A DNA stretch of 64,000 bases from Cymbidium sinense (taxonomy: Eukaryota > Streptophyta > Magnoliopsida > Asparagales > Orchidaceae). Below the pieces are notes generated by a model. The model saw only the letters and a program-made list of their open reading frames with translations. It was not told the DNA's origin and did no database searches. The position numbers and the translations under genes were made by a program. The stretch is taken from contig CM038223.1 of assembly GCA_021442155.1 (NCBI GenBank), positions 30,540,983 through 30,604,982 of the forward strand, in the 5' to 3' direction. How positions within the stretch are numbered: position 1 is the first letter of the stretch; every line of letters begins with the position of its first letter. Below, one piece after another: positions 24,481 to 35,519 of this stretch.

Positions 24481-25300
24481 AAGGAGTGTTTAAGGAAGCC
24501 GAGAAAGAAAGTCATTGAGATAGTTAATGAACATGTACTAGCTTATGCTACTCATATTACTAAGGTAGTACCCACCATCTTCGGTGAAAATTAAGAGTAT
24601 TCAAGGCGAGTAAGCCTTAAGTGACTTTGAATGGAAGATGTTATATTAGCAACAATGGCATGTGCACTTAGTACTCAAGTTATGCCATTAACATTTTCAG
24701 AGAAGGATCAACCTATAATCAACAATCCTTATATTGATGTAGTCATAATCATGGCATTGATTATGAACTATCAAATTGGAAGCATCTTGATCACATTAGG
24801 AGCTCGGCCAACATCATTTTTAAGCTTATAGTTGATAAGATAAACATTGTGAGTTCAAAACATGGCATTAGAGGAGGATCCCTTTGTGGGTTCTATTGAG
24901 AAATAAGGAGATTATCACTCTCTCTTTGGCTTGGTGAGAAAGAGAAGCAATTCTCCATGATGACTAATTTTTTTATTATGGACGCACTCAATGCATACAA
25001 TGTCATCTTTGGCTAACCATTGCTTAACAAGTTTAGAGCGATATTTTTGACTTACCATTTGGTTCTTATGTTTCTAATGTGGGAGATGAAATTGCCATAT
25101 GAGAAAAACTAAACCAAACTAGAGCATGCTATTTTTAAGTAGTAGGCAACTCACACAGAGTACAGGAAGTGTTGCAACTCAAAGTCACCCGCACAGGAGT
25201 TAGGTAACCAATAAAATTAAAGAAGTGTTGGCTATGGAAAATAATGAGCAAGTCAACAAAATTAGCTCAAACTTTAGTGGCAAGCATTAAGAAGCCTTGA
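24481..25300 (+). pseudogene. gag C-terminus and aspartic protease, Tat clade, decayed (element E2)
   Basis: At about 24,515-24,600 the chain reads IVNEHVLAYATHITKVVPTI with the usual pre-protease spacing. It is followed by LTFSEKDQP (about 24,686), where the family has 'ITFSDED', and IMALIMNYQIGSILI (24,755-24,790), where it has 'I.NY.V.RILID'. The catalytic triad is lost: in the frame continuing into 'SSANIIFKLIVDKIN' the D-T-G-S site reads D-H-I-R. Downstream, 'GEKEKQFSMM..F.I.DALNAYNVIFG' (about 24,940-25,010) is the conserved C-terminal protease block. This copy differs in wording from copies 1 and 2 at 28-53 kb and is a separate lineage. Confidence 0.72.
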
Positions 25301-26335
25301 TCTAAGCAATGCAAGAAGATATTAACATATTCACTTGGACTACTACTGAGATTCCTAGTGTTGTTTACATCAATGTCGCTTGTTACAAGCTTAATATTAA
25401 AAATAATATTCGGTCAATTAAGAAAAAATAAGAAAAATAGTATCCTTACCCACCTAGCTATTAAAGATGAAGTCGCTAAGTTACTCAAGCCTCTAATTCA
25501 TTAAAGAGATCTAGTGCCCACTGTGGATATTAAATGCAGTAGTGGTATAGAAATATAATGGCAAGTGAACATGTATGTAGACTTCACCAACCTAAACTCA
25601 ATGAGCCTAAAAGATGGTTATCCACTCACAAGAATAGATGGACTCATTAACTCGATGAGTGGTTACTTTGTTATAAATTTTTTAAATGTCTTCTCAAGAT
25701 ATCATAAAATCTAGATGTATTCTACCAACTCATAAAAGATAGCATTCATTACTGGAGAAAGACTTTACTGCTATATGATAATGCCCATTAGATTGAAAGA
25801 TGTGAGTGCTACTTACCAAAAGATGGTGGATCAAGTGTTCAAAGAGTAAAAAAGCAAAAATATGGAGGTCAATATAGATGATTTGCTAGTTAAGACCAAG
25901 TCACCTAAACAACACATTGAAGAATATTAGCCACTTTAAAAAATAAAATATGCACTTCACCCCTTTCAGGTGCATATTTTACACTAGATCAAAAAAATCT
26001 TGGAATTTATGATTGCCCTAGAAGGCATAAAAATGAATCTTGATAAAGTGAAGGTTATACTCGACATGCCTTTACTAAGGATAGGAAAAGAGGTAAAGTG
26101 ACTCATGGTTCAATATTAGGCTTAAACAAATTTATTTCTAAGGCAAGAGAACATTGCTTTCCATTCCTCAAAGTGTTGAGATGTGTGAAGAAGCTAGAAT
26201 GGATGCCTAATACAAAAAAGCTTTTTGTTAACAAAAATGCCCACCAACCTCACTACCCTTATTGGAAAGCCCTAATAAAGGTTAAATATTATTATTATAT
26301 TTAGGAGTTGGAGAAGACTTGGCTAACTCAACCTT
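25301..26335 (+). pseudogene. Reverse transcriptase of element E2, Tat clade, decayed
   Basis: Recognisable motifs across three frames: WILNAVVV (about 25,521), where the family has 'WLANVV'; MYVDFTNLNSMSLKDGYPL (about 25,571-25,630); INFLNVFSRYHKI (about 25,674); IMPIRLKDVSATYQKMVDQV (about 25,781-25,840); and the catalytic site as VNIDDLLVKTKS (about 25,871-25,908), so Y-V-D-D has become V-N-I-D-D. The connection 'REHCFPFLK...KKLEWM' lies at 26,138-26,205. Stops in each frame. The alignment fades at about 26,335. Unlike the other RT copies in the window, the conserved tryptophan codon is still TGG. Confidence 0.75.
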
Positions 26336-26439
26336 AATTATAAAATAAGATGAAAAATAAGTCTATTATGTGAGTAAGCCACATAGTGGTGTTGAGGTAT
26401 ATTAATAATCAAACTTGCACTCACACTCACACTAATCAT
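26336..26439. other. Junction between E2 pol and a U-family LTR
   Basis: About 100 bp without recognisable content, between the end of pol similarity and the first base that matches the U-family LTR at 35,391 on. It may hold decayed RNase H. Confidence 0.3.
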
Positions 26440-27911
26440 GTTGTCCTTTTCATTTAAAGTGCATGTTCATCTGCCAACTTTTTCAAGCCAACCTTTGACT
26501 AGCACCACAGCGCCATATGATCAACTCCATATGACTAGTGCCTAGGCACTAGTCAATTGGTCAACATGAATATCTACCCTGGAATGTTATAGCACTAAGA
26601 AAATGAAGCCACGATCCTAATTTGATAGTGCCACAGTGCTATCAAGCACCGAGGTGCTATGTGCCCAACGGTGAGGGGCTACCCTAAATAATATAATTAT
26701 TTAATATTATGACATTTAATAAAAGTAGACATAAATTACCCGCAAGGGCCTTAGTATAATAACAATTGCCTAAGTTCCATGTATGAGGATGCTTCGCAAG
26801 TTAATATAAAATATAATTGAATCCCCTACATGTGTACGGAGTTAAAGATAATCTTCTAATTTCAATAAAAATTTTCAAAAAATACCCACATGTGCCTTGA
26901 CACATGTATTTAAATTTAAATTAAATGTCTAAAGATGTTATGCGGGTTAATTTCTCGATTGGGTTTTATGATTGGATCTGGGTCAACAAAACCTAATCAT
27001 TCTTCAATGATGGTCATGTTGATTGTAAAATGCATTTGGAGGGAATATATTTAAATTGGATAAAGTTCATCATTCAAAATAACTTAAAGCAAACAACCAT
27101 CCACCTAAGCAAAGAAAATCTCTACTCATAAGTAGCTAATGTCAAATTAAATATATTTATGTTCATACTCAAATAATCTCATGCCAGTAAGGGCATGGCT
27201 AGTGTCCTCTATCTATGTGGTTTTGTCATCAAATGACACCATATGAAATGCTGATATGACCAGAACCCTCTGCCCAAGTGGTTTGCTTCTATATTGCTCC
27301 ATTATTATTCGGTCTCGGTAATAGCCCGTGTGTTCCTAAAATAGCTTTGCTCATTGAGCTATGAATTATAGAATATATTTAATAGGAAGAAAGCTTTCTA
27401 TTAGGTAAGGTTGACTTAAATTTATCACCTTAGATAAATATCACCCTTGTTCTATAAGAACACTTTAGATGACGCAACCATGGCTGCTAACAAGGATTCT
27501 TCAATCAGAAACTATTTCCCTTGGCTAAGTAGATTACAGGCCACGATAGCCTGGATGATGGAACCTTGGGATTTTGATTGGTTATGTCATGATCCCCCCA
27601 TATATACATTAAGTTAAATGATAGTCATTTATGTCATAGTATGCACTATTAAACACCAATTCATATCGGATAAGATATGTTTATTTTCCAACCTTAATTG
27701 AGAGTACTCTCTTATTGTGGTAAAAGAGGTAATTAACTATGAAGGCTTGCATTCATAGAAAGTGAGATCTAGATTTAAATAAACCCTAATGTAATGTTAG
27801 GGGAAATCTGATTGAATATATATCAATTTGTCTCACAAAAAAATATTCTCATACCCATGTCAATAAAGATGGGAGAGAGCATCCTCGAATGTATTTTTTT
27901 CTAAGTGATCA
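26440..27911 (-). mobile_element. U-family LTR, copy a (reverse orientation)
   Basis: Read on the minus strand from 27,911 it begins TGATCACTTAGAAAAAAA and matches the plus-strand starts at 35,520 (TGATCGCTCAGAAAAAA) and 44,029 (TGATCACTCAGAAAAAA). Shared landmarks include 'GAGGATG', 'ATATTTTTTT', the 'TAGTTAATTACC..TCTTAC' block, CTCTCAATTAAGGTTGG and a 'TTCCATCATCC' stretch. The far end (26,490-26,670) carries the palindromic GCACC/GGTGC motifs typical of this family. The middle (26,690-27,180) has no visible match to the other copies and may be a secondary insertion. gag of copy 1 begins directly to the right. No target duplication identified. Confidence 0.6.
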
Positions 27912-30800
27912 AATTTCTAGTGACTTCACTGGGGATCACTTTTCTCTCAATATTTGCTTGGAGAAGATTAAAAATGGTGTCAGTCATAGACTTAAATAAA
28001 GTGTTATACTTTTTTAAAAATATTAAGAACTATAACTAGGTTCATCTATGGCAAACATCAAAAATATGATATCTGTCAACTCGGTGAGGGATCCACATTG
28101 ACATTCCCTCAAGCCATAATTAATGCTAGCTCCACTAGAGCTACTGTCCAGTTTGGAATGATTTCTGAAGTTGTCCTATTTTTACTTGATGGACTTATCA
28201 CTAAACCTCTCATCAAAATCGCTAGAATGACAAAAGCATTCAAAAAGGGAAAGAGGCCAAACATGATTATCCCGAATGAGCCCACCCTAAAGCTCTAATC
28301 TCTAAGAAAGGTTCCACCATTGATAGGCTATCAAAGGAAATGCTAATTACCCCTGCTAAAGAGAATATGGTTGTTAAGCCTAAATTAAAATCTATCATAG
28401 TCAATCCACTCAGTCGTATAACAGGGGAGCATACTACCACACAAGATGCTACCTTTACTCCATGCAATCACGACCATGAAGCTTCTTTCTAAGGCACTAA
28501 AATGTCCAGAAGACCTCGCAAGAATTATAATGGTGGTCATGGAGCCATCGAACTATCTATTCATGTTAAATAATAACATGACCCACTAATGGAAGCAAAT
28601 ATACCCACCAACTATAACTTCAATTTGCTCTAATGGGTCAATAGAAATAGCTCGGGAGGAGCTATAAAAAAATCATTCAGGGATATACATACACATCCCA
28701 TTCCATAGAATCAACGACAAGAGGAAATCATTTCATTCAAAATCTACAAAGTTTTGAATGCTGTCAAAAATAGAAACCTTTAAAGGAAAATAAAGAAATT
28801 AGTAAGCCAGGTTGCTAACCCAACAAATACCTACCTTAAAAGAGGTGGAAATATTCAAAAACATCTACCCATTTGCATCAAAACTTAAAGTCTATGAGTG
28901 ATATAGTCAGTGAGCATCGACAATAAGCCCTTAGATACAAATACACTAAGTGAATAGTTGTTGGAAGGTCTGACAAACACCATAAAAAAGAGGATATCAT
29001 TCATTTGGTGAATACTAAGGTGTGACATCTAAGATGCATTCCTAGAGATCCACTACTGGAAGGTCCCAATCGATTTAAGTACCAAAGGAATCCCAAATCA
29101 TCTGTGAAGAAGCAATTCAGCGTAAGCTAGCTCTGCTAGATAACAAAAGAACAGAGTCTCCTATCATCAACTAGAAACGCTGGTCTAAAAAAAGTCAGCC
29201 AACATGTGATAAGGAAGATAATCGATCCTTTTAAGAAGATAAATATTTTTTAATCAATGAAGAGCAATCAATCCCAGATCTTTAAAATAATTATGATATT
29301 GATCATATGGAAGTTGAAATAGTTCACAATGTCAACACACATTTAAGAAATAAAAAATATGGTACTCGAATAACATAATGAAGGGGAACACCATGGGAAC
29401 CTAAACCAACAACAACTGGGAGGTTGAGGTAATCAAAGAACTAGATGAAATTGTAATAGGGTTACAAAGACAAATGGGTTCTCAGCTCTAACAAAGAGAC
29501 CAAGAAATCAGCCAGCTCAACAATCACCTTAATAAAATGACCGGGCTGATGAAAAATCTATTTGGTCAGCTTAATCTAATAGGAACTGTAACATAGTAAA
29601 TACCTTCAAGAAATACTCTAAAGATAGAAAATCCTATAGCTGAAAATTGGGTTATGCAAAATACTACGCCTAACTTGCCAACAACTTTAGCCCAACCAAA
29701 TATGTATCAAGAGGCAGATGTTATCACTAAATCTCAAGTAGAAGATCTCATCAGCTAGAAAGTCAAACAAGCAATCACTTCAAAAGTAGTTGAACAACTA
29801 ATCAAAAAATATTGACCTTATCTAGCTAGGTATGATCAAGTACAGTATCCTAAAGGATACATTGTGCCAAAATTCAACACCTATTTAGGCAAAAAAAATC
29901 CACGATAACATTTAGCCCAATTTAAAGTCACATGTGGAAATATAAGAGGAAATGATGCTTTGCTACTATGATAATTTGTTAGCAGTCTAACCAACATGGA
30001 TTTCAAATGGTATGCTAAGTTACTCAACATCTAAGTAAAAACTTTTGCCGAGTTAGATACACTCTTCATTAAGAGGTTTGCAAGAGTGAAAGGGTAATGA
30101 TAGCAAATCTCACCTTATAAAAGAGAGGGAAAGATGAAACTGTCACAAAATACATCACGAGATGGAGAAATTTAAGCATGAAGTGTGACCAATAGCTCAC
30201 AGAAAAGCATGGTGTAGAACTCTTCATGAGGAATATTGATGATCAAATGGCTCCATATCTTGCCATGGATATAATTAACATGTTCCAAGAATTATTAGAT
30301 CATGCAGCCAAATTTGAAAGGCTACCAAAGAAGAAAGGCCTTAGTGCCAAGTACAATAATAATCCCTTCCTAAATTGCACAAACAAGAATAAAGAATGAT
30401 GTGAATACAACATTCACCTTCATGGTTGATAAAAAGGGAAATGGAGGTGCGGCAAACTCAAGATCAGCAACAACTTCACATCTGGTGGTAAAGCTAATAG
30501 AAGATAAGAAAAAGGGATCAACCCTCCAAGGAAAAATGCCTAAGTAGTACACATTTAAAAGAGACAATACTGATTTAAAAGAGAATGTATTACTAAAATC
30601 TTTAGGCATGCCTTGAAATTATGATTATAGTTGCCTGAGCTATAATGGCTAAACTAAGTAAACAAGATTGATGATCCTAATTATTGTCCATTTCACATGC
30701 TCAAAAGTCATCCAACTGAAGATAATTTTGTCTTCAAGGATTAGATAGAAAAGAGTTATCATAATGGAGAACTCACATTATCGAACACTATATTAATAAA
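27912..30800 (+). pseudogene. gag of Ogre-like element, copy 1, decayed
   Basis: gag would form the particle shell and bind element RNA. N-terminal part: a 66-codon frame from 28,098, then text shared with copy 2 (KSIIVNPL, GTKMSRRPRK; compare 46,550-46,680). Capsid core: YPKGYIVPKFNTYLGKKNP (about 29,848-29,905), then 'HLAQFKVTCGN', 'FVSSLTNMDFKWYAKL' (about 29,965-30,015) and 'LFIKRFARVKG'. The zinc-binding end, YCPFHMLKSHPTED (about 30,682-30,725), keeps the C and the first H of a CPYH-type knuckle. Many stops. Copy 2 has lost the zinc-binding part, so copy 1 is the better witness of it. The start codon cannot be fixed. Confidence 0.75.
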
Positions 30801-31545
30801 CCCTAAAAAATAAAAGGTGAAAGTTATTACAGCACGCCTAATCTAGAATGCAAAAGATAAAATGTCAGCTAGAACTCAGAATAAGCCCGCAAATACAAGA
30901 AGTAAAAGGTGGTTGGGAGGCCTTCATCTGAAAAAAGACTAAAAGGATGATTAATATTCTTCTAGCCATAAAATTTATCTAGTGGAAGATTGCCTTAGAG
31001 CCCGAAATGGATCTTAAAAATTTCTTCCCCAACAGGGGGCAATTTTTATAAAATGCAAAAAACTAGATGAAGAACAATTAGTCTTCTTCGTCAAAGCCCC
31101 ATAAATCAAAGAAGAAAAGGAAATCCAAAAAACTAAAATCTAAAACACAAAAAAGATTGACTCTTTAAAGGAGGACAAGCAACCTCTTTGAAGGCCAGTT
31201 AAGCTAGAAGAATACATGGCCAATTTGAAACTTGACACAAAAAAATTTGAAGGAAAAGTTTGGACTAAAATATATCATGTTATAAATGTGGTTGCAACTT
31301 TAACTGACTCAAGGGAAGAACTATGCTTTCCAAGAGAAAATACTAGTAAATGTTGGGCAAGTCAAGCTCAAAGAAATTATGTTCTAAATTGTGCAATAAA
31401 TCTGAGAGTAATAAAAACTCTCACAAGTCTGAAGAAACAAAAAAATTTAGAGACTTATTCTGATAGGGGAAGTCTAATAGAAGAAGTGACCCAAGTTGAA
31501 TTAAGGAATGGAAAATGAATCTTTTCACCTCTATAATGAAAGTTC
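30801..31545 (+). other. gag-protease linker of copy 1 with a 100-codon frame
   Basis: Hydrophilic, Lys/Glu-rich translation without a named domain. The frame 31,216-31,518 is the longest piece: charged, no membrane segment. This stretch is absent from copy 2, where the sequence jumps from the end of the gag capsid region to the 'KEIQ.N....LPPP' stretch, so it is either deleted in copy 2 or an insertion in copy 1. The zinc-binding part lies in the same missing block, which favours deletion in copy 2. Confidence 0.5.
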
Positions 31546-32460
31546 AGTGATAAAGGGAAAGAGATTCAAGTTAATGAGAATGTCTTACCTCCACCACCAG
31601 GGAAACCTTAACAGTCTACCAAAATAAGAGTAGAGTATAATGTTCTAGTGCATTTATGCAAGCTCCCTGCTTTACTAAGTATTTATGATGCTCTCATATT
31701 GTCTAAAGATATATGTGATATAATAATTAAATCCCTATAAAACACAAAATAATATAAAGAATTGTTAACTAAAGAAAAAAAATGAAAGAGGACTTAACCT
31801 CTCAAAGATTAGCAACCATCATATTCAAAAAGAATGACCTACTATTAAGGATGACCAAGCATAATCAGCTTCTTTATCTTACAGTTAATAGCAATGTTGT
31901 TAGAATAAAAATGAAATTGATTGATCAAGGCACTTCGATCTATCTTATAATATTTTAAACACTCTGCAAACTAGCTTTAAATGCTCGCTGGTTGGATAAA
32001 AGTATAGTTTTCCTACAAAGATATAATGAATAAGGATAGAAAACCTTGGGGTCTCTTATTCTACCCATACACTTCAAGAAAATTATACACATAAGTTAAA
32101 CTCCATCTAATCGAAGTCCAAGTTGCTTATAAAACACTCCTTGGTGAGTCATGGCTTCATGAGTACAACTTTGTGCCTTTAACTCTTCATCAATGTTTGA
32201 ATTATATTCAAAATGGTGAAGAGCATCGAATTGATGGTGACATGAATCCATTCCTGATACATGGGATCAAAATCAACTATGATGCCAAGTACTTCAAGCC
32301 TAGTTCAAAAACAAGTGGCTTCATCAATCAAACTAATATTGAAAAGAAGTAGCGTAAAGGATAAAAATGTCAATGATACCAATGTGTCAAAGCAACCCAA
32401 GGTAATTCTCCACCTTAGTAGTAATGCTAAGAATGATGAAGAGAAGGTAATACTTTAGCA
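31546..32460 (+). pseudogene. Protease region of Ogre-like element, copy 1, decayed
   Basis: Begins with KGKEIQVNENVLPPPPGKP (about 31,554-31,610), then 'TKIRVEYNVLVHLCKLPALL' and 'SIYDALILSKDICD' (to about 31,715). This linker wording is characteristic of Ogre-type Tat elements, which have 'YSVVEQL.K.PA.ISLLALL' here. The protease follows: 'NVVRIKMKLIDQGTSIYLI' (about 31,893-31,950), so the active site is D-Q-G-T instead of D-T/S/N-G-S/A. 'LHQCLNY' and 'NGEEHRIDGDM' type stretches lie at 32,185-32,240. Frameshifts are present between blocks. Confidence 0.72.
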
Positions 32461-33230
32461 ACCCAAGAAATCCTCATCAAACCAAAGGTTAGAAAAAGCT
32501 AGTATTAGAAAGGTGACAAAGAAATTAGAGGAAATTCATGATTCTCAAATAATGGGGCCTAAATCCCAAGTCTTCAATAAGCCATAAAAATATCTACAAT
32601 ACTAAAGGCACACATAAAAGCCTTAAAAAATTCAAGAAATGAGGAAATAGAAGAGCGAAAACTTTATATTTCCATCCTAGAAAAGGTTACAATGAATAAG
32701 CTATCCTTTTCTATAAAATAAAAGAGTGAACCATAAATCCCATGCAGATGTTGTTGGAAGAGGATGATTTTAAGAAAGAATATATTTCAATAATAACTCC
32801 TCAGTACTTCTCACTAGCTATAGAGAAACTAATTAAAAACAACATTCAACCTATACAATAAAGCATACAAGCTTGATTGATTAAGAGACTCTAGCAAGGA
32901 GATAATACCCAAATCAAATAGGATATGAAAAATTCACCACATGGGATTAGAATATATTACACTGGCATCTCCTTCAATGAACTCATTCTATGTTATATCA
33001 TGCAAAGAAGAAGTCTCTATAGAAATTATAGAAGAACAAAAACCTATTTCAAATGAGAATATGCCTAAAAAGGAACTAAGCATTGACCTTAAAGAGACCC
33101 CAAAAAAATACAAGGAAGGCAATCAAGCCACCATTGATGAACTACAAGAAATCAACCTAGGTACTAAAGAGGAGCCTATGCCAACCCTTGTTAGTGCAAA
33201 CCTCACATAAGAAAGATTGAAGGAATTTAA
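32461..33230 (+). other. Protease-RT linker of copy 1
   Basis: Degenerate coding text without catalytic motifs. An 89-codon frame (32,941-33,210) starts MGLEYITLASPSMNS and ends in an acidic, Glu/Lys-rich tail; its counterpart in copy 2 lies at about 50,190-50,460. In Ogre elements this protease-RT interval contains an intron. I looked for a matching GT...AG pair with a branch/pyrimidine context and could not identify one with confidence. Confidence 0.5.
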
Positions 33231-34545
33231 AACATTATTATATGAATACAAAGATTGCTTCGTATGAAATTATAGAAAACTATTAGGCCTATTGCCAAAT
33301 TTGACCATACATGAACTTGCTATTAAGCATTATGTACAACCTATAAGGTAATCATCAACGTGAATATGGTTAGAAATCAAAGAGTAAGTAATCACTGAAA
33401 CCAAAAAAATCATCAAAGTAGAATTCATCCAAGAAGAAAATTATGATAACTAGATTGCCAATATTATCCCAAAAAGGAAAAAAGAATGGACAAATCTGTC
33501 TGTATCAATTTCAAGGGCTTAAACAAAGAATACCCAAAAGATGACTTTCACTACCCAATGCAGAACACATGGTTGACAACACGTCAAACTTTGACATGTT
33601 TTTATTTATGGATTGTTCATCAAGTTATAACCAAACTAAAATGGCACCAGAAGATGAAAAGCATATATCCTTCCACACACCAATTAGCATAGATTGCTAT
33701 AAAGTGATGCCATTTTGCTTGAAAAATGCTAGTGCTACATACCAAAGGGAAATGACTTACATCTTCGATGAAATTATACATGGGTATGTGAAATATTATG
33801 TCAATGATTTGGTTGTCAAAAGCAAATAATCAAAGTGTGAAATAAATGACTCAAAAGTTGTATTCGATAGAATTCAAAGTTTCAACTTAAAAGATGAACC
33901 CACTAAATTGTGTTTTTGGTGTGGCTTATAGAAAATTCTTAGGATTCATTGTGTGCTATGGAAGAATTAAAATTGATCCCTCTAAAATAAAAGCAATAAT
34001 TGAAATACCAATGCCTAAGACCTTAAAGAAACTATGCTCATCACAAGGTAAATTAGCTTACACTAGAAGATTTATTTCTAATCTTTTGAGGAGATGTCAA
34101 CCTTTCACCCAATTGATGAAAAAAGATGCACCTTTTATATGGGATGATGCTTGTGAAGAGGCATTTGATAAAATAAAATATACTTATTACATCCCCCAAT
34201 TCTAGCAACACTAATAACAAGAAAGTTGTTGATATTGTATACGGTAGCCTTAGTGGAGTCATTGGGAGCTCTGCTAGCTCAAAATAATAAAGAAGGAAAG
34301 GAAAATGTGCTATAGTGTATAAGCCATCGTCTGATAGGAGCCAAATAAATATTCTCCAATTGAGAAGCATTAATATTTTCTACTCATAAACTATTGCACT
34401 ATATGATATCACATAAAATAATTCAGATATCTAAAGTTAACTCTCTCAAATTCTTAATTACTAGGCCTACCCTATCTGGCAATTTAGTTAAATAGGCAAT
34501 CCTGTTACTCCAATTTGATATAACATATGTCCAACAAAAGGCTAT
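33231..34545 (+). pseudogene. Reverse transcriptase and start of RNase H, copy 1, decayed
   Basis: Motifs: YKDCF-like start (33,248), EIKE*VITE (33,373-33,396) and DN*IANIIPKRKK (33,445-33,480, amber at 33,451-33,453 where Trp is expected). FKGLNKEYPKDDF follows at 33,510, then DCSSSYNQTKMAPEDEKH (33,611-33,662) and CLKNASATYQREMTYIFDEI (33,717-33,775). The catalytic site reads YYVNDLVVKSK, so the first Asp of YVDD is Asn. The connection is FIVCYGRIKIDPSKIKAI, RFISNLLRRCQPFTQLMKKD and FIWDDACEEAF (to about 34,170). RNase H persists as 'ESLGALLAQNN' and 'KINSLKFLITRPTL' to about 34,545, where an unrelated minus-strand LTR begins. The extra RNase H and integrase are missing. Confidence 0.85.
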
Positions 34546-35519
34546 AAAATAGAATTATAAATAATCTTCCCTATATCAATTATAAAGCCCTTTTGAGTTA
34601 CAAAATTCAAAACAACTTTGTCCTTAGTTACCTCACTGATATTACCAGTGGCATCAGCCTAGTAGAAATAAAATAATGCCAAGATTTTGATTTTACTGTT
34701 AAGTTGGTGGTAGGAAAGTTAATAATTCTTTCATCCTACCATTTCCACTAGAAATTGGCATTTCTACCAATGAGAAAACCAAGAATTTCATCAAAATATG
34801 GGTGCTCATTATATTATAAAAGATATTAATAGTAAGCCACATTTGAGAATTTGTAACATGCATTTATGGCAATGCTATTGAAACTTACTAGTTCTCTTAA
34901 ATGAAAACTTTATTATTCTAGTGTTCCTTCGCATTGGCGAAGACCTCTAGCACCAAGTGGATGACACAAAAGCTACTTTCGTATGCCAGATTAGCCAAGA
35001 CGCATTCATTGATCAAACCTTCTACTCTCCCACCTGAGTTGTAGAAGCTCATTTCCAAGATAAAATGCTTGTGAGTGAGAGCATATTAATACCTCTCTTC
35101 ATCCTCTACACTAACGAATCTGCTAGATTCTCTTGAAGTCTATTTATAAACCAGTCTAGTGCTACGATGCTATAATATCAACATCAAGGTTCTATCCTCT
35201 TGGGTTCAAAAATAGTAACCTAGCATTGCAACACTCACATGTAGCACCGCGGTGCTAGTCAACTGGTCAAGTCAGTTAATATGTCAGTCAAAAAAAGCAT
35301 TCATTACAACAAATTTCAAAACTAAAATATGTCGGGCATTGATGTAGTGTCATAGTGCTCTAACATAGTGCCATAGCGCTAGTAAAAAGTTTTTCCTTTA
35401 CATTTAAAGTGTATGTTCATCTGAAAGCTTTTCTGAACTGGCCTTTGACTAGCGTCATAGCACCATATGATCAATGCCTAAGAGTTGGTCAACATGAATA
35501 TATACCATAGAATGCTGCA
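34546..35519 (-). mobile_element. U-family LTR, copy b (reverse orientation, truncated)
   Basis: Read on the minus strand from 35,519 it passes through palindromic motifs (including AGCACCGCGGTGCT at 35,246), a TATA box at 35,141-35,150 and then about 600 bp of presumed R/U5 sequence towards 34,546. There it abuts the truncated RNase H of copy 1. The stretch 35,391-35,510 matches 26,440-26,600 in the same orientation. Its U3 start is cut off at 35,520 by the start of the plus-oriented copy c. The left boundary is placed where pol similarity ends. Confidence 0.55.
35141..35150 (-). promoter_or_regulatory. TATA box of U-family LTR copy b
   Basis: On the minus strand the sequence reads GGTTTATAAATAGACTTC, a good TATA box, directly downstream of AGCAC/GTGCT palindromes. 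The same arrangement (palindromes, then TTTATAAATAG or TATAAATAG) is seen at 36,743 (plus) and 38,778 (minus). This repetition supports the call. Confidence 0.55.

Noticed and set aside
32461..33230. Ogre-type intron between protease and RT
   Set aside because: Expected from the family, but no donor/acceptor pair conserved between copies 1 and 2 could be seen by eye.
33569..33829. Pararetrovirus (endogenous caulimovirid) origin of the RT fragments
   Set aside because: Each RT belongs to a block with gag, protease, extra RNase H and integrase in Tat order. Caulimovirids lack integrase and have other neighbours.
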